From Mesocentrotus franciscanus (Eukaryota > Echinodermata > Echinoidea > Camarodonta > Strongylocentrotidae), in assembly GCA_037976565.1 (NCBI GenBank), contig CP137682.1, positions 24,699,973 to 24,763,972 on the forward strand: a DNA stretch of 64,000 nucleotides, read 5' to 3'. Below, piece by piece: positions 43,523 through 55,598 of this stretch. Position 1 is the stretch's first letter; each line of letters starts with the position of its first letter. The notes under the pieces are model-generated. The model was not told the origin of the DNA. It saw only the letters and a program-made list of their open reading frames with translations, and made no database searches. Position numbers and translations under genes: made by a program.

Positions 43523-44118
43523 TAAGGTAGCGGTAAATTAGGCTTATTGCCAGCGGGTTATTGCGGCATAATCGCTAAAATAATACGGCGTCCGAACAAA
43601 CTCTTTCCGTCTGCATAGCCGAGGGTCGGTCAACTGAATGTATGTGGCTTCGAGCATGCGCAGATGAGTAAAGTTTCTCGCTCGGCTGAGAACTTTGAAC
43701 CAAGATGAACAGTATTACATAACATTTTGTCAAAAGTCTCAAGAAATTAATTAATATGTTCATTGTAAATACACAGATATAACATTTGTATTCTGCTTGA
43801 ACAGACACGATTTCTCTTTGCCAACTATATATAATTAATCACATTTGTTTGTCTTTCTTCATCTCGTCTTTCTTTGCTCTTACCACACCCTTTTCCCTCG
43901 GGTTTTTCCTCTCTATCTCTCTCTGTCTCTCATTATGTCACTGTCTCTCTCCCGGTCTCTCTCTCTCTCTCTCCCTTCTCTTTCTCTTGCATTAAAAGTC
44001 TAAGTATAGGTAAATGATGTTACAGTTATGGCAATAGCAAATATTTTTGAAATCAGACATGTCGTCTATATTTGATAATACTATTCACTCTATTCACCCT
44101 ATCCTGCCACATCACCAG
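43523..44118. other. Array unit 1, 5' intron part
   Basis: Nothing recognised to about 43690. Then the first full array-unit landmarks: GCTTGAACAGACAC, TTCATCTCGTCTTTCTTTGC, CT-rich tract (43905-43985), AAAAGTCTAAGTATAGG, and the conserved block ending CACATCACCAG at 44118. Confidence 0.6.
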
Positions 44119-44283
44119 ATTGAGGAGCTAAAGCACACGAGGGCAGATCTGGGTTCTGCTGCATCCTGTCATTACGCGAGAGGTCTCTGTTCCATGCCAA
44201 ACCTTCGTTCACTGGATATGTGGCATGTCAAGCTGAGTGATGAGTTCTACTCAACGATAGCCTCTGAGGCATCAAAATCAAAG
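44119..44283 (+). CDS. LRR exon 1 of the NLR array
   Basis: A 165-bp exon, phase 0 at both ends, from CACATCACCAG|ATTGAG to TCAAAG|GTATAC, encoding two LRR repeats (28+27 residues). LRRs form the ligand-sensing solenoid of NLRs. Boundary reasoning common to the array: the pyrimidine-rich TCAACCTGTCCTGTCACATCACCAG acceptor is the only good one giving a phase matching the AAG|GTATAC donor. This copy is the most divergent: RSLDMWHVKL where others have LDSVKL, and SCHYARG for SSHYARG. Frame intact. Confidence 0.85.
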
Positions 44284-44995
44284 GTATACCCAAACACGAT
44301 TTCTATTGGAAACAATAATCTTTCCCCAAATATTTTTGCATTCTTTAAACTGAACATGTGGATACATTTTTTCACATTAAATAAAAATAGAAATCATTTA
44401 TTTCCATTAGTCACGAGTACTCTCATATCAATATAATAACATTTTGGCCAAGCTGACAAGTAAATAAATCATGTGAATAGAATGAACTTTGGTGACATAG
44501 TGAAATAGATTCATATTAAAGTGTGTTTTAAAACACGACAACGTATACTATAAATAATTGTTCGCATTTTTAAAGAGAAATTATTTACATTTGTAAATAG
44601 TCTCAATGAGATATCACAATCATGTACACTGTAGATAAAAGGATAACATATTTGTATTCTGCTTCAAAAGACACGGTCTCTCCTTTACAACTATTTATAA
44701 TTATTCAAATTTGTCTTACTCCATCTCGTCTTTCTGTGCTCTTACCCAACCCTTTTTCTTTGTGCTTTTAGCCCGTCTCTCTATCTCCCCTCTCTCTCTC
44801 TCTCTCTCTTTCTTTCCTTTCCTTTCCTTTTCCCTCTCTTTCCTCTTTTCTCTTTCTCTTTCTCTTGCTTTAAAAGTCTAAGTATAGGTTAATGATGTTA
44901 CATAATGCCAATAACAAATATTTTTGAAATCAGACATGTCGTCTGTACTTGATAATATTATTCACTCTATTCAACCTGTCCTGTCACATCACCAG

Positions 44996-45158
44996 ATTGA
45001 GAAGCTATCGCACTGGGACGCAGATCTGGGTTCTGCTGCATCCTCTCATTACGAGAGGTCTCTGCTTTATGCCAAATCTTCGATCACTGAATCTGGACAG
45101 TATGAAGCTGAAAGATAAGTTCTACTCGACGATGGCCTCTGAAGCATCAAAATCAAAG
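44996..45158 (+). pseudogene. LRR exon 2, 2-nt deletion
   Basis: Same borders as exon 1 but 163 bp: CATTACGAGAGG replaces CATTACGCGAGAGG, losing two bases after HY. Inclusion would shift frame; skipping would not, because the neighbours are phase-matched. Confidence 0.8.
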
Positions 45159-45365
45159 GTATACCAAAACACGACTGGTATGGTAACAATTTTTTTCCCA
45201 ACTTGCTTTGCATTTTTCAAACTCAACATATGGGGTAGCTGTATTTTGACATTTTTGGGAAATAAATCATTTATTTTCATTAGTTACGAGCACTCTCATA
45301 TCAATGAAATTAATAATTTTGCCATGCTGACAATGAAATAAATACCTGTGAATAGAATGAAATTT

Positions 45366-45553
45366 CAGGCGCGGATCCAGGATTTCTTAGAGGGGGGGGG
45401 AGGGCACAATTTTTTTTGCTCCGCAAATTTGAAAATCGCGCGCCGAAAATTTGCTCAGTGGGAGGGGATAGTGAGCACTAATTTTTTTGTTGTTGCTCGC
45501 AAATTTGAAAATCGCGCCGGCCGAAAATTCGCTCAGTGTGGATCCGCCACTGC
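45366..45553. mobile_element. CAGG-GGATCC MITE in the intron of unit 2 (first of three)
   Basis: Ends CAGGCGCGGATCCAGG and GGATCCGCCACTG. Units without it read GAAATTTGGTGTCA; here TTT is present on both sides, suggesting a 3-bp duplication. The interior has two copies of AATTTGAAAATCGCGC. Repeated at 46484-46673 and 47603-47787 through unit duplication. Confidence 0.75.
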
Positions 45554-46111
45554 TTTGGTGTCATAATTACATAGATTCATAAAAAAGCGTGTATAAAAGT
45601 ACTTATCCTATAAATAGTATTTCGCATATAAAAAAGAAATTACTCATAGTTTGCCAATAGTCGCAGGAAATAAATTTTACATATGCATTGTAAATAGACG
45701 GATTATAACACTTTTTTTACTGCTTGAACAGACACGGTCTTTCTTTCGAACTTTCTATAATTAATCAAATGTGTTTGTCTTTCTTCATCTCGTCTTTATT
45801 TGCTCTTACCACACCAATTTCCCATGGTTTTCTTTCTCTCTATCTCTCTCTGTCTCTCACTTGCTTGCTTCACTTTACTTGCTTCACTCGGGTTTTTTTC
45901 TCTCTATCTCTCTCCATCTTTCATTATGTCTCTGGCTCTGTCACGGTCTCTCTTTCTCTCTCTCTTTCTCCTTCTCTTTCCCTTGCCGTAAAAGTCTAAG
46001 TAGAAGTTAATGATGCTACATTAATGACAATAGAAAATATTAAAATCAGACATGTCGTCTATACTTAATAATACTATTAACTCTTTTCAACCTGTCCTGT
46101 TACATCACCAG

Positions 46112-46276
46112 ATTGAGAAGCTATCGCACGAGACGGCAGATCTGGGTTCTCGTGCATCCTCCCATTACGCGAGAGGTCTCTTCTCTATGCCAAATCTTCG
46201 AGAACTGAATCTAGACAGTGTGAAGCTGAAAGATAAGTTCTACTCGACGATGGCCACTGAAGCATCAACATCAAAG
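46112..46276 (+). CDS. LRR exon 3 of the NLR array
   Basis: 165 bp, intact. Distinguishing residues: LGSRASSHY, GLFSMPNLREL and VKLKDKFYST, shared only with exon 4 (R-to-A and KDK-to-SDE elsewhere). The acceptor reads CTGTTACATCACCAG. Confidence 0.85.
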
Positions 46277-46483
46277 GTATACCAAAACACGACTGGTATG
46301 GTAACAATTTTTTTTCCAACTTGCTTTGCATTTTTCAAACTCAACATATGGGGTAGCTGTATTTTCACATTTTTGGGAAATAAATAATTTATTTTCATTA
46401 GTTACGAGCACTCTCATATCAATGAAATAAATAATTTTGCCATGCTGACAATAAAGTAAATACCTGTGAATAGAATGAAATTT

Positions 46484-46673
46484 CAGGCGCGGATCCAGGA
46501 TTTCTTAGAGGGGGGGGCACAATTTTTTTTTGCTCCGCAAATTTGAAAATCGCGCCGGCCGAAAATTTGCTCAGTGGGAGGGGGGATAGTGAGCACTAAT
46601 TTTTTTGTTGTTGCTCCCGCAAATTTGAAAATCGCGCCGGCCGAAAATTCGCTCAATGTGGATCCGCCACTGC
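46484..46673. mobile_element. CAGG-GGATCC MITE, second copy
   Basis: Same position within the unit, with the same TTT flanks. Differs from the first copy by indels in G- and T-runs. Confidence 0.75.
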
Positions 46674-47230
46674 TTTGGTGTCATAATTACATAGATTCAT
46701 AAAAAAGCGTGTATAAAAGTACTTATCCTATAAATAGTATTTCGCATATAAAAAAGAAATTACTCATAGTTTGCCAATAGTCGCAGGAAATAAATTTTAC
46801 ATATGCATTGTAAATAGACGGATTATAACACTTTTATACTGCTTGAACAGACACGGTCTTTCTTTTCGAACTTTCTATAATTAATCAAATGTGTTTGTCT
46901 TTCTTCATCTCGTCTTTATTTGCTCTTACCACACCAATTTCCCATGGTTTTCTTTCTCTCTATCTCTCTCTGTCTCTCACTTGCTTGCTTCACTTTACTT
47001 GCTTCACTCTGGTTTTTTTTCTCTATCTCTCTCCATCTTTCATTATGTCTCTGGCTCTGTCACGGTCTCTCTTTCTCTCTCTCTTTCTCCCTTCTCTTTC
47101 CCTTGCCGTAAAAGTCTAAGTAGAAGTTAATGATGCTACATTAATGACAATAGAAAATATTAAAATCAGACATGTCGTCTATACTTGATATGCTATTAAC
47201 TCTTTTCAACCTGTCCTGATACATCACCAG

Positions 47231-47395
47231 ATTGAGGAGCTATCGCACGAGACGGCAGATCTGGGTTCTCGTGCATCCTCCCATTACGCGAGAGGTCTCT
47301 TCTCTATGCCAAATCTTCGAGAACTGAATCTAGACAGTGTGAAGCTGAAAGATAAGTTCTACTCGACGATGGCCTCTGAAGCATCAACATCAAAG
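47231..47395 (+). CDS. LRR exon 4 of the NLR array
   Basis: 165 bp, intact, nearly identical to exon 3 (1.12-kb period). The block just upstream contains a stop (CTGTCCTGATAC) and a 1-nt indel (GATATGCTATT), showing that the conserved upstream sequence is not read as part of the exon. Confidence 0.85.
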
Positions 47396-47602
47396 GTATA
47401 CCAAAACACGACTGGTATGGTAACAATTTTTTTCCCAACTTGCTTTGCATTTTTCAAACTCAACATATGGGGTAGCTGTATTTTCACATTTTTGGGAAAT
47501 AAATCATTTATTTTCATTAGTTACGAGCACTCTCATATCAATGAAATAAATAATTTTGCCATGCTGACAATAAAGTAAATACCTGTGAATAGAATGAAAT
47601 TT

Positions 47603-47787
47603 CAGGCGCGGATCCAGGATTTCTTAGAGGGGCACAATTTTTTTTGCTCCCGCAAATTTGAAAATCGCGCCGGCGAAAATTTGCTCAGTGGGAGGGGGAT
47701 AGTGAGCACTAATTTTTTGTTGTTGTTGCTCCATAAATTTGAAAATCGCGCCGGCCGAAAATTCGCTCAGTGTGGATCCGCCACTGC
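47603..47787. mobile_element. CAGG-GGATCC MITE, third copy
   Basis: Third copy, at the same place in its unit. Unit 5 and later units lack it. Confidence 0.75.
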
Positions 47788-48346
47788 TTTGGTGTCATAA
47801 TTACATAGATTCATAAAAAAGCGTGTATAAAAGTACTTATCCTATAAATAGTATTTCGCATATAAAAAAGAAATTACTCATAGTTTGCCAATAGTCGCAG
47901 GAAATAAATTTTACATATGCATTGTAAATAGACGGATTATAACACTTTTATACTGCTTGAACAGACACGGTCTTTCTTTTCGAACTTTCTATAATTAATC
48001 AAATGTGTTTGTCTTTCTTCATCTCGTCTTTATTTGCTCTTACCACACCAATTTCCCATGGTTTTCTTTCTCTCTATCTCTCTCTGTCTCTCACTTGCTT
48101 GCTTCACTTTACTTGCTTCACTCGGGTTTTTTTCTCTCTATCTCTCTCCATCTTTCATTATGTCTCTGGCTCTGTCACGGTCTCTCTTTCTCTCTCTCTT
48201 TCTCCCTTCTCTTTCCCTTGCCGTAAAAGTCTAAGTAGAAGTTAATGATGCTACATTAATGACAATAGAAAATATTAAAATCAGACATGTCGTCTATACT
48301 TGATAATACTATTAACTCTTTTCAACCTGTCCTGTTACATCACCAG

Positions 48347-48511
48347 ATTGAGAAGCTATCGCACGAGACGGCAGATCTGGGTTCTCGTGCATCCTCCCAT
48401 TACGCGAGAGGTCTCTGCTCTATGCCAAATCTTCGATCACTGAATCTGGACAGTGTGAAGCTGAGTGATGAGTTCTACTCGACGATGGCCACTGAGGCAT
48501 CAAAATCAAAG
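48347..48511 (+). CDS. LRR exon 5 of the NLR array
   Basis: 165 bp, intact. Hybrid: first repeat like exons 3-4 (LGSRASSHY), second repeat like later exons (SLNLDSVKLSDEFYST). This suggests gene conversion or unequal exchange within the exon. Confidence 0.85.
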
Positions 48512-49227
48512 GTATACCAAACACGATTTCTATTGGAAACGATTTGTTGGCAGTTTTGCAACCTTCAAACTCAACTTTAATATTAAAGCAGTTACTGTTT
48601 TTCACACTTTTTTTTAAAAGAAATCATTTATATTCATCAGTTACAAGCACGCTCATATTAATATTATAAATAGTTTGGCCATGCTGCCAAGGTAATAAAA
48701 CACGTGAATACAATGAAATTTGGTGTCATAATGATATAGATTTATATAAGCGGGTTTAAAAGCGTATCCTATAAATAGTACTTCGCGTTCTATATTTAGA
48801 AATGATTTACATTTTGTCAGAAGTCGCAGGAAATTAATTTACAAGTGCATTGTAAATAGACGGACATAGCACTTTTATTCTGCTTGAACAGACCACGATC
48901 TCACTTTTTAAAACTATTTATAACTTATCACATTTGTTAGTCTTACTTCATCTCGTCTTTCTTTGCTCTTACCACGCCCATTTCTCTCGTGTTTTTTTCT
49001 CTCTATCTCTCTCTCTCTCCGTCTCTCATTATGTCTCTGGGTCTGTCCCGGTCTCTCTCTCTCTCTCTCTCACTCTCTCTCTCCCTCTTCTTTCTCCTTT
49101 GCTTTAAAAGCCTAAGTAGTTGTAAATGAAGTTAAATTAATGACAATAGTGAATATTTAAATTAGACATGTCGTCTATACTGGATGATACTTTTCACTCT
49201 ATTTTACCTGTCCTGTCACATCACCAG

Positions 49228-49392
49228 ATTGAGAAGCTAAAGCACAAGACGGCAGATCTGGGTTCTGCTGCATCCTCTCATTACGCGAGAGGTCTCTGCT
49301 TCATGCCAAATCTTCGATCACTGAGTCTGGACAGTATGAAGCTGAGTGATGAGTTCTACTCAACGATAGCCACGGAGGCATCAACATCAAAG
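49228..49392 (+). CDS. LRR exon 6 of the NLR array
   Basis: 165 bp, intact; IEKLKHKTADLG and SLSLDSMKLSDEFYST are particular to this copy. The intron after the exon differs from units 1-5 (CCACGATATCATTTGAACGG). Confidence 0.85.
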
Positions 49393-49820
49393 GTATACCA
49401 ACCACGATATCATTTGAACGGATTTGTTTCTATATACTTTTGTATTCTTCAAATTCAATATATGGGGTAACTGTATGTTCACAGACTTAAAAAAAAGAAA
49501 TCATTTATTAACATTAGTCACGAGCACTCTCATATCAATATAATAAACAGTTTGGCCATGCTGACAAGGAGACAAATCGTGTGAATAGAATGGACTTTTG
49601 TGTCATAAAAAAGCCTGCATAAAATTACTTATCCTATGAATAGTATTTCGCATTTTTTCAAAAGAAATTGCTTATAGTCTGCGAATAGTGGAAGGAAATT
49701 AATTGAACATGTGGCATTTTAAATAGACGGATATAACACTTTTATTCTGCTTGAACAGACATGGTCTCTCTTTTCTAACTATATATAATTAATCACACTT
49801 GTTCGTTTTTCTTCATCTTG

Positions 49821-49976
49821 GACCTGTTGCATAAAACTTACCCTTAATGGTAACTCTGCCATCAATGGTAACTACCATGGTAACATTGCTCAACAGCCAA
49901 TCAAAATCAAGTATTCCATGGAAGTTACCATTAGTTGCAAAGTTAATATCAATGATAAGTTTTATGCAACGGGACC
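49821..49976. mobile_element. Foldback MITE in unit 7 intron (first copy)
   Basis: Inverted ends GTTGCATAAAACTTA / TAAGTTTTATGCAAC around a body with ACTACCATGGTAAC. CTTG flanks both sides, where units without it read CATCTCGTC, so a 3-4-bp target duplication is likely. Sister copies at 50781-50936 (by unit duplication) and 60511-60664 (independent insertion). Confidence 0.8.
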
Positions 49977-50182
49977 CTTGTCTTTCTTTGCTCTTACCAC
50001 ACCCATTTCCCATGGTTTGTTCTCTCTATCTCTCTCTGTCTCTTCTTTCTCCTTTGCTTTAAAAGTCTAAGTAGGAGTTAATAATGTTATATTAATGACA
50101 ATAGAAAATATGTAAATTAGACATGTCGTCTATACTTGACAATACTATTAACTCTATTCAACCTGTCCTGTCACATCACCAG

Positions 50183-50347
50183 ATTGAGGAGCTAAAGCAC
50201 GAGACAGCAGATCTAGGTTCTGCTGCATCCTCTCATTACGCGAAAGGCCTCTGCTTCATGCCAAATCTTCGAACACTGAATCTGGACAGTGTAAAGCTGA
50301 GTGATGAGTTCTACTCAACGATGGCCACGGAGGCATCAACATCAAAG
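50183..50347 (+). CDS. LRR exon 7 of the NLR array
   Basis: 165 bp, intact; carries HYAKGLC and NLRTLNLDSVKL. The unit spans about 0.96 kb and includes the foldback MITE in its upstream intron. Confidence 0.85.
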
Positions 50348-50780
50348 GTATACCAACCACGATATCATTTGAACGGATTTGTTTCTATATACTTTTGTTT
50401 TCTTAAATTTCAATATATTGGGTAACTGTATGTTCACAGTCTTAAAAAAAAAAAAAATAATAATTTATTAACATTAGTCCCAAGCATTCTCATATCAATA
50501 TAATAAACAGTTTGGCCATGCTGACAAGGAGACAAATCGTGTGAATAGAATGGACTTTGGTGTCATAAAAAAGCCTGCATAAAATTACTTATCCTATGAA
50601 TAGTATTTCGCATTTTTTCAAAAGAAATTGCTTATAGTTTGCCAATAGTGGAAGGAAATTAATTGAACATGTGGCATTTTAAATAGACGGATATAACACT
50701 TTTATTCTGCTTGAACAGACACGGTCTCTCTTTTCTAACTATATATAATTAATCACACTTGTTTGTTTTTCTTCATCTTG

Positions 50781-50936
50781 GACCTGTTGCATAGAACTTA
50801 CCCTTAATGGTAATTCTGCCATCAATGGTAACTACCATGGTAACATTGCTCAACAGCCAATCAAAATCAAGTATTCCATGGAAGTTACCATTAGTTGCAA
50901 AGTTAATATCAATGATAAGTTTTATGCAACGGGACC
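50781..50936. mobile_element. Foldback MITE, second copy
   Basis: Same location in unit 8 as the copy at 49821-49976 and almost identical; inherited by tandem duplication. Confidence 0.8.
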
Positions 50937-51144
50937 CTTGTCTTTCTTTGCTCTTACCACACCCATTTCCCATGGTTTGTTCTCTCTATCTCTCTCTCTG
51001 TCTCTTCTTTCTCCTTTGCTTTAAAAGTCTAAGTAGAAGTTAATAATGTTATATTAATGACAATAGAAAATATGTAAATTAGACATGTCGTCTATACTTG
51101 ACAATACTATTAACTCTATTCAACCTGTCCTGTCACATCACCAG

Positions 51145-51307
51145 ATTGAGGAGCTAAAGCACGAGACAGCAGATCTAGGTTCTGCTGCATCCTCTCATTA
51201 CGAAAGGCCTCTGCTTCATGCCAAATCTTCGAACACTGAACCTGGACAGTGTGAAGCTGAGTGATGAGTTCTACTCAACGATGGCCACGGAGGCATCAAC
51301 ATCAAAG
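51145..51307 (+). pseudogene. LRR exon 8, 2-nt deletion
   Basis: Near-copy of exon 7 (NLRTLNLDSVKL) but 163 bp: CATTACGAAAGG against CATTACGCGAAAGG in exon 7. The post-exon intron switches to the exon-5 type (GATTTCTATTGGAAACGA), marking a recombination boundary. Confidence 0.8.
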
Positions 51308-52019
51308 GTATACCAAACACGATTTCTATTGGAAACGATTTGTTGCCAGTTTTGCATCCTTCAAACTCAACTTATGCGGTTACTGTTTTTTCACACTTTT
51401 TAAATAGAAATAATTTATAAACATAAATCACAAGTACTCTCATATCAATGTAATAAAAAGTTTGGCCATGCTGACAAGGAAACACATCATGTGAATAGAA
51501 TAAAATTTGGTCTCATAATGATATAGATGCATGAAAAACGTGTATAAAAGTACTTATACTATAAAAAGTATGTCGCATTTTTGAAAAGATATTCCTTATA
51601 GTTTGCCAATAGTCGCAGGAAATTAACTTTACATGTGCATTGAAAATAGACGGATATCACACTTATATTCTGCTTAAAAAGACACGATCTCACTTTTTTA
51701 AACTATTTATAACTTATCACATTTGTTAGTCTTACTTCATCTCGTCTTTCTTTGCTCTTACCACACCCATTTCTCTCATGTTTTTTCTCTCTATCTCTCT
51801 CTCTCCGTCTCTCATTATGTCTCTGGGTCTGTCCCGGTCTCTCTTTCTCTCTCTCTCTCACTCTCTCTCTCTCTCTCCCTCTTCTTTCCCTTGCTTTAAA
51901 AGCCTAAGTAGTTGTAAATGAAGTTAAATTAATGACAATAGTGAATATTTAAATTAGACATATCGTCTATACTTGATGAAACTTTTCACTCTTTTTAACC
52001 TGTCCTGTCACATCACCAG

Positions 52020-52183
52020 ATTGAGAGCTAAAGCACAAGACGGCAGATCTGGGTTCTGCTGCATCCTCTCATTACGCGAAAGGCCTCTGCTTCATGCCAA
52101 ATCTTCGATCACTGAATCTGGACAGTGTGAAGCTGAGTGATGAGTTCTACTCAACGATGGCCACGGAGGCATCAACATCAAAG
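52020..52183 (+). pseudogene. LRR exon 9, 1-nt deletion
   Basis: 164 bp: ATTGAGAGCTA for ATTGAGGAGCTA four codons into the exon. The upstream ATG seen in other units is also changed (ATATCGTCTATA). Intron after the exon is of the exon-6/7 type. Confidence 0.8.
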
Positions 52184-53018
52184 GTATACCAACCACGATA
52201 TCATTTGAACGGATTTGTTTCTATATACTTTTGTATTCTTCAAATTCAATATATGGAGTAACTGTATGTTCACAGACTTAAAAAAAAAAGAAAATCATTT
52301 ATTAACATTTAATAGGTGTCGTAATGATATAGCTTCATATAAAAGCGTGTTTTAAAAGCAAATATCTTATAAATAGTAGTTCGCGTTCTATATTGAGAAA
52401 TTATCTACATTTTGTCAGTAGTCTCAGGAAATTTATTTTACATGTGCATTGTAAATAGACTGAAAAAACACTTTTCTTCTGCTTAAACAGACACGGTCTC
52501 TCTTTTCGTACAATCTATAATTAATCACATTTGTTTGTCTTTCTTCATCTCGTCTTTCTTTGCTCTTACCACGCCCATTTCCCTCGGTTTTGTTTCTCTC
52601 TCTATCTCTCTCTGTCTCTTATTACGTCTCTGTCTCTGTCCCGGTCACTCCCTCTCTATCTCACTTTTTATATATAACACTTTTATTCTGCTTGAACAGA
52701 CACGGTCACTCTTTTCTAACTATCTATAATTAATCAAATTTGTTTGTCTTTCTACATCTCGTCTTTCTTTGCTCTTACCAAGCCCATTTCCCACGGGTTT
52801 TTTCTCTATATCTCTCTCTGTCTCTCTATGTCACTGGCTATGTCCCGGTCTCTCTCTCTCTCTCTCTCTCTCACTTCTATCTCTTTCCTTTGCTTAAATA
52901 GTGTAAGTAGAGGTTTATGATGTTACATTAATGACAATGAAAAATATTTAAAGTACACATGTCGTCTATACTTGATATTACTATTCACTCTGTTCAACAT
53001 GTCCTGTCACATCACCAG

Positions 53019-53183
53019 ATTGAGGAGCTATCGCACGAGACGGCAGATCTGGGTTCTGCTGCATCCTCTCATTACGCGAGAGGTCTCTGCTTCATGCCAA
53101 ATCTTCGATCACTGGATCTGGACAGTGTAAAGCTGAGTGATGAGTTCTACTCAACGATGGCCTCTGAGGCATCAAGATCAAAG
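53019..53183 (+). CDS. LRR exon 10 of the NLR array
   Basis: 165 bp, intact; RSLDLDSVKLSDEFYSTMAS and SRSK ending. The AG before ACATGTCG in other units is AC here (GTACACATG), with no effect on the CACATCACCAG acceptor used in this annotation. Near-duplicate of exon 12. Confidence 0.85.
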
Positions 53184-53806
53184 GTATACCAAACACGATT
53201 TCAATTGGAAACGATTTGTTTCTATATACTTTTGCATTCTTCAAATTCAACATATGGGGTAACTGTATTTTCAGACTTTTTAAAAAGAAATCATATATAA
53301 ACACTAGTCACCAGCACTCTCATATCAATATAATAAATAGTTTGTCATGCTGACAAAAAGAAGAAAAAAATCATGTGAGTAAAATAAAATTTGGTATCAT
53401 AAAGATATGGATTCATATAAAAGCGTGTTTTAAAAGCATGTATCCTACAAATAGTATATATAACATTCTATTTTTAGAATTTTTTTCAATTTTGTCAATA
53501 GTCTTTAATAGGAAATAAAGTTTACATGTGCATTGTAAATAGACGGATATAACAGCTTTATTCTGCTTGAACAGACCATCTATAATTGATGACATTTCAG
53601 TTCGTCTTTCCTCATCTCGTCTTTCTTTTATATTACCAACCCACTTCCCTCGGGATTTTTCTCTCTATCTCTCTCTGTGTCTCATTATGTCTCTGGCTCA
53701 GTGCCGCTCTCTCTCTCTCTCTATCTCTCTTTCTCTCTCTCCCTTCTCTTTTCCTTGCTTTAAAAGTCTAAGTGGAGGTTTATAATGTAATACATTAATG
53801 ACAATG

Positions 53807-54096
53807 TTTCGATTATTTTTGGATGCAGGACTTGGCAACACTACCCCCCCCCCACTCCTGTGTCGGAGGGACATTCGTGTTCCCAAAATTTCCGGTAAAG
53901 GAGTACTTTTTGCGCGACAAAGTCCGGCCCGAGAATTGTAAAAAAAGAAGGTGTATTTGACTTTTCACCCGGAGATTTCTTTAAAAAAGGGGTGTTTTTG
54001 CTCTATCTCTCTTTGGATTCCTGAGAAATTTTAAAAGGGGGTTATAAAATATCTTGAATATCATAGATAGGGGGGTAAATTGAGCAGTGTTCCGGG
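53807..54096. repeat. Exon-less unit insert, copy 1
   Basis: Follows the normal AAAAGTCTAAGTGGAGG...ATGACAATG landmark, but where the LRR exon should be there is about 290 bp of unrelated sequence (GGACTTGGCAACACTACC, AAATTTCCGGTAAAGGAG, AAAAGGGGTGTTTTT, ending CAGTGTTCCGG). Then the unit's post-exon intron resumes (GGTATAGATTCATAC). No open frame of note. Copies at 56377, 57075 and 58602. Confidence 0.8.
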
Positions 54097-54536
54097 TCAT
54101 AATGGTATAGATTCATACAAAAGCGTGTTTAAAAAACATGAATATTATATATAGTATTAAGCATTCTATATTTAGAAATCATTTAAATTTAGTCAATTGT
54201 CGCAAGATTAATTTTACATGTGCATTGTAAAAAGACGGATATAACAGTTTTATTCTGCTCGAACAGACCATCTATAATTGATGACATTTGTTCGTCTTTC
54301 CTCATCTCGTCTTTCTTTTATATTACCACACCCACTTCCTTCGGGGTTTTTCTCTCTATCTCTCTCTGTTTCTCATTATGTCTCTGTCTCTGTCCCGGTC
54401 TCTCTCTCTCTCTCTATCCCGCTCTCTCCTTTCTCTTTCCCTTGCTGTAAAAGTCTTAAGTTTATTTATATTAGACATGTCGTCTATACTTGATAATACT
54501 ATTCACTCTATTCAACCTGTCCTGTCACACCACCAG

Positions 54537-54701
54537 ATTGAGGAGCTAACGCACAAGACGGCAGATCTGGGTTCTCACGCATCCTCTCATTACGCGAGAG
54601 GTCTCTGCTTCATGCCAAATCTTCGATCACTGGATCTGGACAGTGTAAAGCTGAGTGATGAGTTCTACTCGACGATCTCCTCTGAGGCATCAAGATCAAA
54701 G
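54537..54701 (+). CDS. LRR exon 11 of the NLR array
   Basis: 165 bp, intact; IEELTHKTADLGSHASSHY and DEFYSTISS distinguish it. The intron between the CT tract and exon is much shorter than in other units. Confidence 0.85.
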
Positions 54702-55598
54702 GTATACCAAACACGATTTATATTGGAAAAGATTTGTTTCGAATTACTTTTGCATTCTTCAAACTCAACTTTTGGGATAACTGTTTTTTCACACTTTTTT
54801 AAAAGACATCATTTATTTGTATCAGTTAGGAGCACTCTCATATAAATATTATAAATAGTTTGCCCATGCTGACAAGGTCATAAATCACGTGAATACAAAG
54901 ATATTAGGTGTCGTAATGATATAGCTTCATATGAAAGCATGTTTTAAAAGCCAATATCTTATAAATAATAGTTCGCGTTCTATATGTAGAAATTATTTAC
55001 ATTTTGTCAGTAGTCTCAGGTAATTTTATTTTACATGTGCATTGTAAATAGACTGAAAAAACACTTTTCTTCTGCTTAAGCAGACACGGTCTCTCTTTTG
55101 TACAATCTATAATTAATCACATTTGTTTGTCTTTCTTCATCTCGTCTTTCTTTGCTCTTACCACGCCCATTTCCTCGGTTTTGTTTCTCTCTCTATCTCT
55201 CTCTGTCTCTTATTACGTCTCTGTCTCTGTCCCGGTCACTCCCTCTCTATCTCACTTTTTATATATAACACTTTTATTCTGCTTGGACAGACACGGTCAC
55301 TCTTTTCTAACTATCTATAATTAATCAAATTTGTTTGTCTTTCTACATCTCGTCTTTCTTTGCTCTTACCAAGCCCATTTCCCACGGGTTTTTCTCTATA
55401 TCTCTCTCTGTCTCTCTATGTCTCTGGCTATGTCCCGGTCTCTCTCTCTCTCACTTCTATCTCTTTCCTTTGCTTAAATAGTGTAAGTAGAGGTTTATGA
55501 TGTTACATTAATGACAATGAAAAATATTTAAAGTACACATGTCGTCTATACTTGATATTACTATTCACTCTGTTCAACATGTCCTGTCACATCACCAG

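Noticed and set aside
44059..44118. LRR exons extended upstream to the MSSILDNTI... block
   Set aside because: Would need a phase-1 join that the phase-0 donor cannot supply; unit 4 has a stop in the block and the upstream AG is lost in units 10 and 12.
45724..48245. Repeated SLSLSLSL-rich open frames in the array
   Set aside because: Translation of CT microsatellites in the introns before each LRR exon; no independent coding signal.
53698..53886. Minus-strand frames rich in RERERE
   Set aside because: Complement of the same CT tracts plus the exon-less insert.
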